Assembly: GCF_963675455.1 (NCBI RefSeq)
Contig: NZ_OY776217.1
Coordinates: 1,350,001-1,414,000, forward strand
Length of the DNA: 64,000 bases
Source of the DNA: Emcibacter sp.
GTDB taxonomy: Bacteria > Pseudomonadota > Alphaproteobacteria > Sphingomonadales > Emcibacteraceae
Reading direction: 5' to 3'
Under the pieces are notes generated by a model. That model ran no database searches and was not told the origin of the DNA. It saw only the letters and a program-made list of their open reading frames with translations. The stretch's first letter is position 1. Each line of letters opens with the position of its first letter. Below, in pieces: positions 20,015-28,331 of the stretch. The translations under genes were made by a program, and so were the position numbers.

Positions 20015-21052
20015 TTACCCGCCGGTGATGAATAGTGCCGTGCCTCCAATATAGAGGACAAAAATCAAAGCGCTCTCGAAACCGATGTTGGCGATACCAC
20101 GGCGTTCCCGGCGCAACATACCAAGCACCAATATAGCCGTCAAAAGAATGCTGAGCGCTGTGAGGAAGTAAGGCTTGTCCGAGACGGCGTGAAAGAGAGA
20201 TCCTTCCCGGTAGGCGATATCTGAGGAGGCAATGAACAGGGTGTCGAACATGTTGCCGCCAACGATTCCACCCATGGCGAGCGTCAGAGCTCCCCGCCGA
20301 ACTGCCGCAATCGTTGTTATTAGCTCGGGTATGGAGGTCGCAATGGCCGTAAAATAGGCCCCGACGAGGCTTTGCGACAGCCCGGTCTTTGCTGCGATTG
20401 CGGCACCGCTTGCGGCGGTAACATATCCGGCCACGATCAGAACTGCAGCCAGAGCGCCGAACCGTATAAAAAGCGCCATCCGGATGCGTCCTCCCCCTTT
20501 TGCTTCTTTCGGAACATCCAGTCTGGTCTCCAGCGTTTTCCTGGGGCCCCACATCGGCAGGGTGCGCGAATGCATCGCAAGACGCAAACCGTACGCGTAA
20601 CCAAACAGAATTGCGAAAGTGGCGGGATGAATCCCAAAGATCGTATACTCTGGCTGAGATGCGGCAATGAAGGGCAATATCATCAAGGCGATCAATACGA
20701 CCGCTTGCATCAGGTTCACGAGTGAGGCAGCTGCGTGCTCAAGGTTGGCGCGGCGATACGTGATATCGGCGATGGCCAGAAAAAAGGTCTGGGCGGCTAT
20801 GCCACCGACGGCGTTGCTGAAGGCCAGTTCAGCATGTCCCTGAGCAGCGGCGGTAGTTGAGGCAACGATACCGGGAATGGACGTGCTGCCTCCCAGTAAA
20901 ACACCCCCGAACAGCGCCTCGCCAATACCGGTTCGGTCCGCAAGTCGGTCCGCGACCCCTGCCATGCGCGTGCCTGCCAATCCAATGACCAGAGCCGCCA
21001 GGATAAAGGCCGCGATGGAAACCCAAAGGGGAGTGTTAGCTATAGTGATCAC
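20015..21052 (-). CDS. Sodium/calcium exchanger family (CaCA) protein
   Basis: About 345 residues with some ten transmembrane helices in two inverted halves. The two alpha-repeats are visible: GVLLGGSTSIPGIVAST with SNAVGGIAAQT in the first half and AIATSIPELITTIAA with GGIVGGNMFDT in the second, carrying ion-binding acidic or polar residues. The first half has SIPGI instead of the usual SLPE, so one acidic residue is replaced by Gly, which may change ion selectivity. No ATG exists near the N-terminus; GTG at 21052 is preferred and a TTG at 21088 is possible. It is the convergent neighbour of the YcaO fusion. Confidence 0.85.
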   Translation of the reverse strand: MITIANTPLWVSIAAFILAALVIGLAGTRMAGVADRLADRTGIGEALFGGVLLGGSTSIPGIVASTTAAAQGHAELAFSNAVGGIAAQTFFLAIADITYRRANLEHAAASLVNLMQAVVLIALMILPFIAASQPEYTIFGIHPATFAILFGYAYGLRLAMHSRTLPMWGPRKTLETRLDVPKEAKGGGRIRMALFIRFGALAAVLIVAGYVTAASGAAIAAKTGLSQSLVGAYFTAIATSIPELITTIAAVRRGALTLAMGGIVGGNMFDTLFIASSDIAYREGSLFHAVSDKPYFLTALSILLTAILVLGMLRRERRGIANIGFESALIFVLYIGGTALFITGG

Positions 21053-21396
21053 TTGAACTTGTCCTCTTCTGTTGGACTTATCCCGCAACTATAGCAGAGA
21101 GTTTTTGCGGGTGTTAACAAATGCCTCAGCCTAGGGGATTATGCAAAGGAGCACTGGTATATCAATGAGGTGGGCCGTCCTGGAAGATCTTCGCGTGCCA
21201 CCGTTCTCTGGACCGGATCAGTCCAGGATTATATCTTGAATATGGCTCCTGTCCATGCGCTTTTGGGTAACGCCTTTGTCAGTGAGCTTCGATGTCTGTG
21301 GCTAAATCCTCTGTCTTTGAGAGGCAGAGCGCAATTATACATTTTCAGCAGATGCCGATGAAATGAATTCTTGCGAAGTCAGTTGTCAGTTTGTGG

Positions 21397-21430
21397 CAAC
21401 TTCCGTTTAAATCCTCCAAAAAAACAATAA
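21397..21430 (+). repeat. tRNA-3'-end-like repeat, copy C
   Basis: GCAACTTCCGTTTAAATCCT then CCAAAAAAACAATAA. It aligns with copy B over about 30 bases with several mismatches and, like copy A, is followed at once by a terminator hairpin. Confidence 0.45.
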
Positions 21431-21435
21431 ATGAA

Positions 21436-21460
21436 GAAGCCCGGTATCCGCCGGGCTTTC
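21436..21460 (+). terminator. Terminator hairpin after repeat C
   Basis: AGCCCGG / CCGGGCT stem with loop TATCCG and a short T run. Confidence 0.7.
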
Positions 21461-21577
21461 AAGGGTACCTGACATCCTCGCAGGCTCAGTTCAAAAATAT
21501 TATACTCCAAAGGAGATAATGTATTCCGCCATATTGTGCTATAAGGCATTTTTCTAACACCCGGAGGAAGGACGCAT

Positions 21578-22303
21578 ATGAGCCGTATGTTTAAGGAACT
21601 GGCTTACGCCGCGACCCCGCTCGGGGAATTGAGCTTACGGCGGCGCCGGGAACTAACGCTGGATATCGACGTTTACGAGATCAAACTCAATGATGAGTTT
21701 CTCATGTCCAGCCTGTTCACCGAAGCGGAAAAAGAACTGGCCAGGCTGGGACTGGCAGACCTTAAGGGCGAGGCCCTGGATGTGGTGGTCGGCGGCCTCG
21801 GGCTCGGCTATACGGCTGTAGAGGCTTTGAAAAACCAAGCTGTGCAAGACCTGCTGGTGGTTGATGCTCTTGAACAGGTGATCACCTGGCATAAGGAAAA
21901 AATCCTGCCGCTTGGCGAAATCCTGAGCGAAGATCCCCGCTGCCGGTTTGTCCATGGGGATTTTTTCGAGTTGGTCAAAGGCGAGGGGCTGGATCCGGAT
22001 ATGCCTTTGCGGCAATTCCACGCCATTCTTCTGGATATCGATCATTCCCCCCGCTTTACCCTGCACCCCAGTCACGACAGTTTTTATACGCTGGAAGGGC
22101 TAAAACGGCTGAAAAGCTTTCTTCTTCCCGGCGGTGTTTTTGCCTTATGGTCGAATGACCCTCCTGATGAGGAATTCCGGCAGCTGCTGGAGGCTGTTTT
22201 TGCTGACGTTCAGACTCATATTGTGACCTTTGAGAACCTGCACCAGAATGGGGATTCTACAAATACAGTCTATGTGTCCCGCAAGGCCGGAACTTTACCG
22301 TGA
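21578..22303 (+). CDS. Spermidine synthase-like SAM-dependent methyltransferase
   Basis: 241 residues with a Rossmann-like fold: GGLGLGYTA (about 71-79) is the SAM-type glycine motif and VVDALE the acidic strand-2 residue. The C-terminal half (LLPGGVFALWSNDPPDEEF) is typical of spermine/spermidine synthase-like proteins of unknown substrate. Start ATG has GGAGGAAGG eight bases upstream. It is a single gene converging on the kinase gene; no polyamine genes are adjacent, so a methyltransferase role is as likely as aminopropyl transfer. Confidence 0.82.
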   Translation: MSRMFKELAYAATPLGELSLRRRRELTLDIDVYEIKLNDEFLMSSLFTEAEKELARLGLADLKGEALDVVVGGLGLGYTAVEALKNQAVQDLLVVDALEQVITWHKEKILPLGEILSEDPRCRFVHGDFFELVKGEGLDPDMPLRQFHAILLDIDHSPRFTLHPSHDSFYTLEGLKRLKSFLLPGGVFALWSNDPPDEEFRQLLEAVFADVQTHIVTFENLHQNGDSTNTVYVSRKAGTLP

Positions 22304-22370
22304 CTTGGCAGTCTGCGAGCGGCAGGTGTCCGGAACCTTAAGTTGTCGATAAATAAATGGCAGGAAGATG

Positions 22371-23285
22371 TCAACCGAAATGTAAAGGCCCGGTGATCCG
22401 GTGGTCTGAATCCACATGCAGGATGATATTGGCATAGGCGGGCATGGTTTCCAGCATGAAGCGGGTCAGGCGCTCGTAATGCATGATAAAACGCTTTACC
22501 GCTGCCTCATCCATCAGCCGGGTGCCTTTGGTGGGCCCGTCGGCCTCGGCAATTTTCCGGGCCAGCTTTTGTTCCTGTTTCAGGCGGAAAGACTGAACGC
22601 ATTCGAAGGACTGTACCTTCAGCATGATCAGATAATCCAGCATATTGAACAGGTCCTGATAATGCGTCCGGAGCTCATCGTTGGCATAGTGACGCCAGGT
22701 GCCTTCCGGATCCTCAAAGCGTTCCAGCTCATTGACCGGGGTATTCAGGTCTTGGTCATTTTGCGGCCGGGCCCCGACACACCAGCCTTCGAGAATGACG
22801 ACTTGCGCCGGACCTTCCCAGCTATCCCAATCACTTTCAGGGCGACGGTCGTCGCGGGATTTGTCAAAGCGGGGAATGCTGGTGATTTCGCCTTCCCGGG
22901 CCTGTGCCAAATTGTTTATGGTGCGGATCCCAAGATCAATATCGTGGGTGCCGGGCACGCCCCGGGTGACAAGCAGGGGGTGGACCTGCCGGGACAGGGC
23001 TTCCCGTTCGGTCCTGGTCAGGTATAGGTCGTCAATGGAGAGGACGGCGGTGCTCAGATCGTAGCTGTGTTCAAGAAGCAGTTTCAGGAAGGCCGCCATT
23101 GTCGACTTGCCGCTACCCTGGGCGCCGTTGAGGCCAATGACCAGTGACCGGTCCAGATCTTTATGGAGTTCAGCTATTCTCAGCGCGACAGGCCTGTAAT
23201 AGCGATCCACCGTCTCCCCAAAGTCTGGCGGCAATTGTTCCGCCTCGATCAGGTGTTGGATACTGGCGTCTGGAATTTTCCTCAT
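22371..23285 (-). CDS. P-loop kinase, D-glycerate 3-kinase type
   Basis: 304 residues. GLNGAQGSGKST (about 52-63) is the Walker A motif, SIDDLYLTR the following acidic loop, and VVILEGWCVGARP the Walker B-like strand. This is the pattern of the GLYK/YggC/Tda10 family, of which plant GLYK phosphorylates D-glycerate in photorespiration. It overlaps the DUF3175 gene by four bases, so the two are translated together. In bacteria the true substrate of many members is unproven. Confidence 0.85.
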   Translation of the reverse strand: MRKIPDASIQHLIEAEQLPPDFGETVDRYYRPVALRIAELHKDLDRSLVIGLNGAQGSGKSTMAAFLKLLLEHSYDLSTAVLSIDDLYLTRTEREALSRQVHPLLVTRGVPGTHDIDLGIRTINNLAQAREGEITSIPRFDKSRDDRRPESDWDSWEGPAQVVILEGWCVGARPQNDQDLNTPVNELERFEDPEGTWRHYANDELRTHYQDLFNMLDYLIMLKVQSFECVQSFRLKQEQKLARKIAEADGPTKGTRLMDEAAVKRFIMHYERLTRFMLETMPAYANIILHVDSDHRITGPLHFG

Positions 23286-23578
23286 CCTGCCGTCCCCTTT
23301 CCGAACAGGACGCGCAGTTCTTCTTTTGCCTGTTCCAGGATTTTCTTTTGGTCTTCATCCAGGTTTTTACCGGCACGGTTGATATAAAAATTCAGCATGG
23401 ACATGGCCGATTGAAAAGGGGTTCCCTTGCGTCTGCTGCTTTCCTCGGCCGAGTGTTTGAGAGAAGCGGCAATTTTTTTTGGGTCATGCCAGGTAAACAC
23501 GCCCTCCTCCAGGTCAAGGGCATGGCTTTCTTCCGTCACTTTTCCGGACCATTTCTTTTTCTCGGAGCCGGTCGTCAT
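23282..23578 (-). CDS. DUF3175 domain protein
   Basis: 98 residues, nearly all within a DUF3175-like domain: WSGKVTEESHALDLEEGVF near the start and SAMSMLNFYINRAGKNL in the middle are characteristic. No membrane segment or signal peptide. Its start lies 18 bases after the fumC stop and its end overlaps the kinase gene start, so fumC, this gene and the kinase form a unit. Function unknown; proteins of this family are small and often lysine-rich. Confidence 0.8.
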   Translation of the reverse strand: MTTGSEKKKWSGKVTEESHALDLEEGVFTWHDPKKIAASLKHSAEESSRRKGTPFQSAMSMLNFYINRAGKNLDEDQKKILEQAKEELRVLFGKGTAG

Positions 23579-23596
23579 ATGTTAATCCCTCTGGGG

Positions 23597-24973
23597 TTAG
23601 ACCATTTTCCGGGGATCGACCCAGTCATCAAATTGTTCTTCGGTGACAACTCCCAGTTCAAGGGCGGCCTGTTTCAGGCTTTTATTTTCCGCATGGGCTT
23701 TCTTGGCGACCTTGGCGGCATTGTCATAGCCGATGTGCGGATTAAGTGCCGTGACAAGCATCAGGGACCGGTCCAGAAGTTCGGAAATGCGTTCCCGGTC
23801 GGGCGTGATGCCGGTGACGCAATTGTCAGTAAAGCTCCGGCAGGCATCGGACATCAGGCGGATGGACTGCAGCAGGTTATAGATCATGACCGGTTTAAAG
23901 GCATTGAGTTCAAAATGTCCGTTCGAACCGGCGACGGTGATCGTGACATGGTTGCCCATCACCTGGGCGCAGACCTGGGTCAGGGCTTCACACTGGGTCG
24001 GGTTGACCTTGCCCGGCATGATGGAGGAGCCGGGCTCGTTGGTCGGCAGGATCAGTTCCCCGATACCGGACCGGGGACCGGAGGCCAGGAAACGGATGTC
24101 ATTGGCAATTTTCATGCAGCCGGTGGCGATGACATTCAGGACGCCGGAGGTTTCTACCAGGGCGTCATGGGCGGCAATGGCCTCGAACTTGTTTTTGGCA
24201 CTGGTGAAGGGCAGGCCGGTGTCCTGCACGAGTTTTTCGACAAACAGTCCGGCAAAGCGCGGATCGGCATTCAGCCCGGTGCCGACGGCGGTGCCGCCCT
24301 GGGCCAGTTCCATCAGCCGTGGCAGGGCATCCTGCAGACGGGCAATTCCAAGTTCCACCTGGCGGGCATAGCCGGAAAATTCCTGCCCGAGCGTGACCGG
24401 TGTGGCGTCCTGGGTATGGGTGCGGCCGGTTTTGACGATATCGGCGAATTCTTCGGCCTTTGATCCCAGAGCTTCCCAAAGGTGCTGAAGGGCAGGCATC
24501 AGCCGGTGTTGGATTTCTTCTGTCGCGGCAATGGACATGGCTGTGGGGAAGCTGTCGTTGGAGCTTTGGCCCAGATTGACATGGTCGTTGGGATGAACCG
24601 GGTCCTTGCCGCCGATCCTTCCTGTCAGGATTTCGTTGGCCCGGCCGGCAATGACCTCGTTGGCATTCATATGGGTCTGGGTGCCGGAGCCGGTCTGCCA
24701 GACGACCAGCGGGAAATGATCCATGAGGGTGCCGTTGATGATTTCATCTGCGGCCCGGACGATGGCGGTGCCCAGGTCCTGATCCAGCAGGCCCAGCTCC
24801 ATATTGCTGAGGGCTGCGGCTTTTTTCTGCAGACCAAGCGCCCGGATCAGCGGGGCGGGCATGCGCTCTTCACCAATTTTGAAGTTTCGCAAGGATCTTT
24901 CAGTCTGTGCCCCCCAATAACGGTCTTCGGGGACGTCGATCTCGCCGATGCTGTCTGTTTCCCTGCGGGACAT
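23597..24973 (-). CDS. fumC: Class II fumarate hydratase
   Basis: 458 residues. GSSIMPGKVNP is the fumarase/aspartase signature; TGSGTQTHMNANEV and NLGQSSNDSFPTA are the other substrate-site segments. It interconverts fumarate and malate in the TCA cycle without an iron-sulfur cluster. The ATG at 24971-24973 has AGGAG upstream; the longer frame to 25168 is not supported. It leads a three-gene minus-strand unit with DUF3175 and the kinase. Confidence 0.96.
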   Translation of the reverse strand: MSRRETDSIGEIDVPEDRYWGAQTERSLRNFKIGEERMPAPLIRALGLQKKAAALSNMELGLLDQDLGTAIVRAADEIINGTLMDHFPLVVWQTGSGTQTHMNANEVIAGRANEILTGRIGGKDPVHPNDHVNLGQSSNDSFPTAMSIAATEEIQHRLMPALQHLWEALGSKAEEFADIVKTGRTHTQDATPVTLGQEFSGYARQVELGIARLQDALPRLMELAQGGTAVGTGLNADPRFAGLFVEKLVQDTGLPFTSAKNKFEAIAAHDALVETSGVLNVIATGCMKIANDIRFLASGPRSGIGELILPTNEPGSSIMPGKVNPTQCEALTQVCAQVMGNHVTITVAGSNGHFELNAFKPVMIYNLLQSIRLMSDACRSFTDNCVTGITPDRERISELLDRSLMLVTALNPHIGYDNAAKVAKKAHAENKSLKQAALELGVVTEEQFDDWVDPRKMV

Positions 24974-25245
24974 GTTTCGCTCCTGTGGTTGGCGGGCTGC
25001 CGGACAAAAAAATGAATTCAGAATGATAGGCCATTGCGGGCAATTCAAAAAGCATATTTCTCTTTTTCGCTGAAGCGACTGCCACCCTTTCTTCTCCTCC
25101 GGATAAATGCGGTTTTTCAGTATCGTATTAATTCTTTTGAGTTGAAAATTTTCCGGAAACAGGCCCACAGAATGTTATTTTATATAGCTGATTTTCTGCT
25201 TCCCTGTTACTCTGGCAGCGTGAAATAAGATGCAGGGAGTTAAGC

Positions 25246-26826
25246 ATGCGGCATTCAACACCGGTCTCAACGGTTCGGGAAGAAACCTTCAAATTTTTTC
25301 GTGAAATGGGTGTTGACCGTATTTTCGGTAACCCGGGCTCGACGGAGCTTCCGATGTTCCGTGATTTTCCCGATGATTTTGACTATGTGCTCGGCCTGCA
25401 GGAAAGTGTGGTGCTGGGAATGGCCGACGGTTATGCCCAGGCAACACGACGTCCGGCGGTGGTCAATCTTCATTCTGCGGCCGGGGTCGGCCATGCCCTC
25501 GGCAACCTGTTTACTGCCTGGAAGAACCAGACGCCCATGGTGGTGATTGCCGGTCAGCAGGCGCGTTCCATCCTGCCGTATGAGCCGTTTCTTTTTGCCG
25601 ACCAGGCGGCGGAGTTTCCCAAACCCTATGTGAAATGGAGCAGCGAGCCGGCCCGGGCCGAGGATGTGCCCCTGGCCATTGCCCGGGCCTTCTATACCTC
25701 CCTGCAGCCGCCCTTCGGCCCTACCTTTATCTCGGTGCCGGTGGATGACTGGGATGTGCCCTGTGATCCATTGGAGGTTCGTCAGGTCAGCCGGTCTCTG
25801 GGGGGCGATGAGGAAATGCTGAACCAGGTGACGGAGGCGCTGGCCGCCTGTAAAAAACCGGTCTTTATCGTCGGGGCGGAAGTGGCCCGGGACGATGCCT
25901 GGGAGGAGGTTATCGCCCTGGCGGAACGGCATCAGGCGGCGGTCTGGGCAAGTCCCATGTCAGCCCGCAACAGCTTTCCCGAGGATCACGACCTGTTCGC
26001 CGGTTTCCTGCCGGCCATGCGTGAAGAAATCGTCAAACGCCTTGATGGTCACGATGTGATTGTGGTTCTGGGGGCGCCGGTTTTTCCCTATCATGTGGAG
26101 GGGCATGGGCCCCATATACCCGAAGGGTCTGCACTTTATCATCTGACGGCAAATCCGGGACATGCCGCCCTGTCACCGGTCGGTATGTCTATCCAGACCA
26201 GCCTTAAGGCCGGTATTGCAACCCTGTTGCAGGGGCCGCAGCCAAATGCCGCGCGAACTGCGCCGCCAATGCGTCAGAAGCCCGCCAGAGAAAGCGGCAA
26301 ACGCCTGACCGATATCTTTTTGTTCCAGTCCCTTGCCGACCTGAGGCCTGCCGGCAGCATCATAGTGGAAGAAGCACCCTCCAGCCGCCCGGTCATGCAG
26401 GCCAACATGCCGATCCTGGACAGGGACGGTTTTTATACCTGCGCCAGTGGCGGGCTCGGCCATGGACTGCCGGCGTCGGTCGGTGTGGCGCTTGGCCGGC
26501 CGGGAGAGAAAGTCATCTGCATCCTTGGTGACGGCTCCAGCATGTATGCCATTCAGGGCCTGTGGTCGGCGGCACAGCAGGGCCTGCCTATAAGCTTTGT
26601 CATTGTCAATAACGGCAGCTATCAGGCGCTGGAAAATTTCGGCCCGCAGTTCGGCCTGCAGAAGCTTGTGGGCACGCAACTGCCGGGCATTGATTTTTGT
26701 GCGCTGGCCGTGGGGCAGGGGGTTAGTGCTGCCCGGGTCGACAAACCGGAAAATCTTAAACAAGCTCTGCTTAACTCTTTCAATGCAACGGGGCCTACTC
26801 TGGTTGATGTCATGGTCGAGGAATGA
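25246..26826 (+). CDS. Thiamine-diphosphate enzyme, benzoylformate decarboxylase-like
   Basis: 526 residues with the three-domain TPP fold. By counting, Ser32 (NPGSTELP), Glu53 (LQES) and His76 (NLHSAAG) match Ser26, Glu47 and His70 of Pseudomonas putida benzoylformate decarboxylase with a constant offset of six, and FPYHV carries the second catalytic His. GDGSSMYAIQGLW...NN is the TPP/Mg motif. It would decarboxylate a 2-keto acid such as an aryl-glyoxylate to an aldehyde, fitting the aromatic theme. It is monocistronic and followed by chemotaxis gene fragments. Confidence 0.88.
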   Translation: MRHSTPVSTVREETFKFFREMGVDRIFGNPGSTELPMFRDFPDDFDYVLGLQESVVLGMADGYAQATRRPAVVNLHSAAGVGHALGNLFTAWKNQTPMVVIAGQQARSILPYEPFLFADQAAEFPKPYVKWSSEPARAEDVPLAIARAFYTSLQPPFGPTFISVPVDDWDVPCDPLEVRQVSRSLGGDEEMLNQVTEALAACKKPVFIVGAEVARDDAWEEVIALAERHQAAVWASPMSARNSFPEDHDLFAGFLPAMREEIVKRLDGHDVIVVLGAPVFPYHVEGHGPHIPEGSALYHLTANPGHAALSPVGMSIQTSLKAGIATLLQGPQPNAARTAPPMRQKPARESGKRLTDIFLFQSLADLRPAGSIIVEEAPSSRPVMQANMPILDRDGFYTCASGGLGHGLPASVGVALGRPGEKVICILGDGSSMYAIQGLWSAAQQGLPISFVIVNNGSYQALENFGPQFGLQKLVGTQLPGIDFCALAVGQGVSAARVDKPENLKQALLNSFNATGPTLVDVMVEE

Positions 26827-26877
26827 TGCGCCTGATCTGATGGGCGCCGCTTCCACCAATCTGCCTCAGGTGTTTTA

Positions 26878-27264
26878 ATGCACCATGGTACCCTGCGCTA
26901 TGGCGATTATGCCATGAAAATCCTTCTCGATGCTGTTCTGGAGACGGGATGTAAAAAGTCGGATCTCGAGATCAAGGTTTTCGGAGGAGGAAACGTCATC
27001 AAGAGCCTGTCAGCCGTTGGCAGCGAGAATGCCTGTTTTGTGCTTGAATTCCTTGAGAAGGAAGGATTGAAGGTGGAGGCCTGTGATCTGGGTGGCCCCT
27101 ATCCGCGTCGCGTTCACTACTTCCCGGCGACAGGCAAGGTCGAACGGCTGCTGTTGCGTCGTTCTGCCGATGCGCAATATCTGGATGAAGAGGAAAAACT
27201 GCTCCGCAGTTGCATGGAGAGAGGCGTCAAGCCGGCCGGTCCTGGAAGAGGGGGGAAGCGGTAA
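26878..27264 (+). pseudogene. cheD: CheD fragment lacking the catalytic N-terminal half
   Basis: 128 residues matching only the C-terminal part of CheD, the receptor glutamine deamidase of chemotaxis: GDYAMKILLDAVL, FGGGNVI, VGSENA.FVL and GGPYPRRVHYFPATGKV. The N-terminal region with the catalytic Cys and His is absent, and nothing upstream restores it. Probably non-functional. Its stop overlaps the cheB start (TAATG), preserving the original operon junction. Confidence 0.8.
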
Positions 27265-27506
27265 TGGCTAACAGATCCAAAAGTGTCCTGATCGTTGATG
27301 ATTTCGCCCTGATGCGGCAGCTTCTGGCCAGCATAATCGACAAGGCGCCGGATCTGAAAGTGGTCGGTACCGCACCCGATCCTCTGATTGCCCGCAAAAT
27401 GATCAAGGAACTCAATCCGGATGTGGTGACCCTTGATATTGAAATGCCGAAAATGGACGGCATCACCTTCCTCTCCAAGATAACGACCGTTCCCTGCCCA
27501 ACCTGA
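27264..27506 (+). pseudogene. cheB: CheB fragment, N-terminal receiver domain only
   Basis: About 72 residues of a response-regulator receiver: VLIVDDFALMRQ with the phosphorylation-site strand DVVTLDIEMPKMDGITFLSKI. The match stops at about 27480, mid-domain, and the methylesterase domain is missing. The DNA then changes directly to methyl-accepting-type coiled-coil coding sequence in another frame, so an internal deletion joined two chemotaxis genes. Probably non-functional. Confidence 0.82.
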
Positions 27507-28316
27507 TCCGTTATCTGGATGAGACACTGAATGACGGGATATCAAAAGTTCAGAACCTTTGTAAACAGGCCCTGATTATGGTCACCGACCTGGAGACGGT
27601 GATCGAGCATGTCACAGAGACAGAGGAACTGGTGCTTAAAATCGAGGATATCAACAAAAAGACCAATCTGCTGGCGTTGAATGCCAAGATCGAGTCCGCC
27701 CGGCCCGGGGAAGCGGGCCGGGGTTTTTCCGTCGTGTCAGATGAAATGCGGGATCTCTCCAATATGGTGAATTCGGTGGCGGGAAAAATCCAGGGCAAAA
27801 TGGGAGAGGTGTCCAGGGGTATCCGGGCCGGCTTTGACACCCTGAAGGATATTGCAAATACCGCTATCAATCCCAATATTGCCGCCAAGGACCAGATTGG
27901 TGAAATGATGAGTAACCTGATGGAGTATAATACTGAATTCAATGGTAAACTCCAGGAATCCTCCAAGCTTTCCGAAAAAATTGCCGGGGATATTCCGGCC
28001 TGACGACGGGTCTGCAGTATCAGGATCGCTCGAGCCAGTATATGCAGACAATCAGCACGACCCTGAGACTTGTGGATGACTTTCTGGCGGAAATGCAGGC
28101 TGCTTGTAAGAATGGCGCAGTTATGGCGAGATGTCGATGGAGGACCGGGAAGTTCAGGACTGGATTAACCGGCTTGGGGAAAACTTCCCCCTGCAGGAAG
28201 TCAGGGACAGGTTTCTCGAGGAGCTTGGCCTGAAAAAAACGGTTTCTGTTTCAGAATCTGACGGTGGTTCCGCCGGTAACCCGGCCGATGAGGATGATGG
28301 TATTGAAATGTTCTAG
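27480..28316 (+). pseudogene. Methyl-accepting chemotaxis-type protein remnant, frameshifted
   Basis: One long frame up to 28003 reads coiled-coil sequence with INKKTNLLALNAKIESARPG, close to the hairpin tip of chemoreceptor signalling domains, then GRGFSVVSDEMRDLS. After a stop at about 28001 the next frame continues as TTGLQYQDRSSQYMQTIST..LRLVDDF, and a third frame from about 28125 as SMEDREVQDWINRLGENFPLQ and EVRDRFLEELGL. The three pieces look like one C-terminus broken by at least two frameshifts. The 5' part was lost at the junction with the cheB fragment. Confidence 0.72.
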
Positions 28317-28331
28317 ACTGGCGAAGGTGCC

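Larger units (their letters stand above)
21053..21577. other. Gene-free stretch between the exchanger and the methyltransferase-like gene
   Basis: About 490-525 bases with no supported gene. It contains tRNA-end-like repeat C (21397-21430) and a terminator hairpin (21436-21460). A lone TAAATCCTC at about 21303 resembles the same motif. The rest shows nothing recognisable. Confidence 0.6.

Noticed and set aside
23144..24463. A 439-codon frame on the plus strand
   Set aside because: It lies opposite fumC and the kinase genes, has no recognisable motifs, and is produced by their codon bias.
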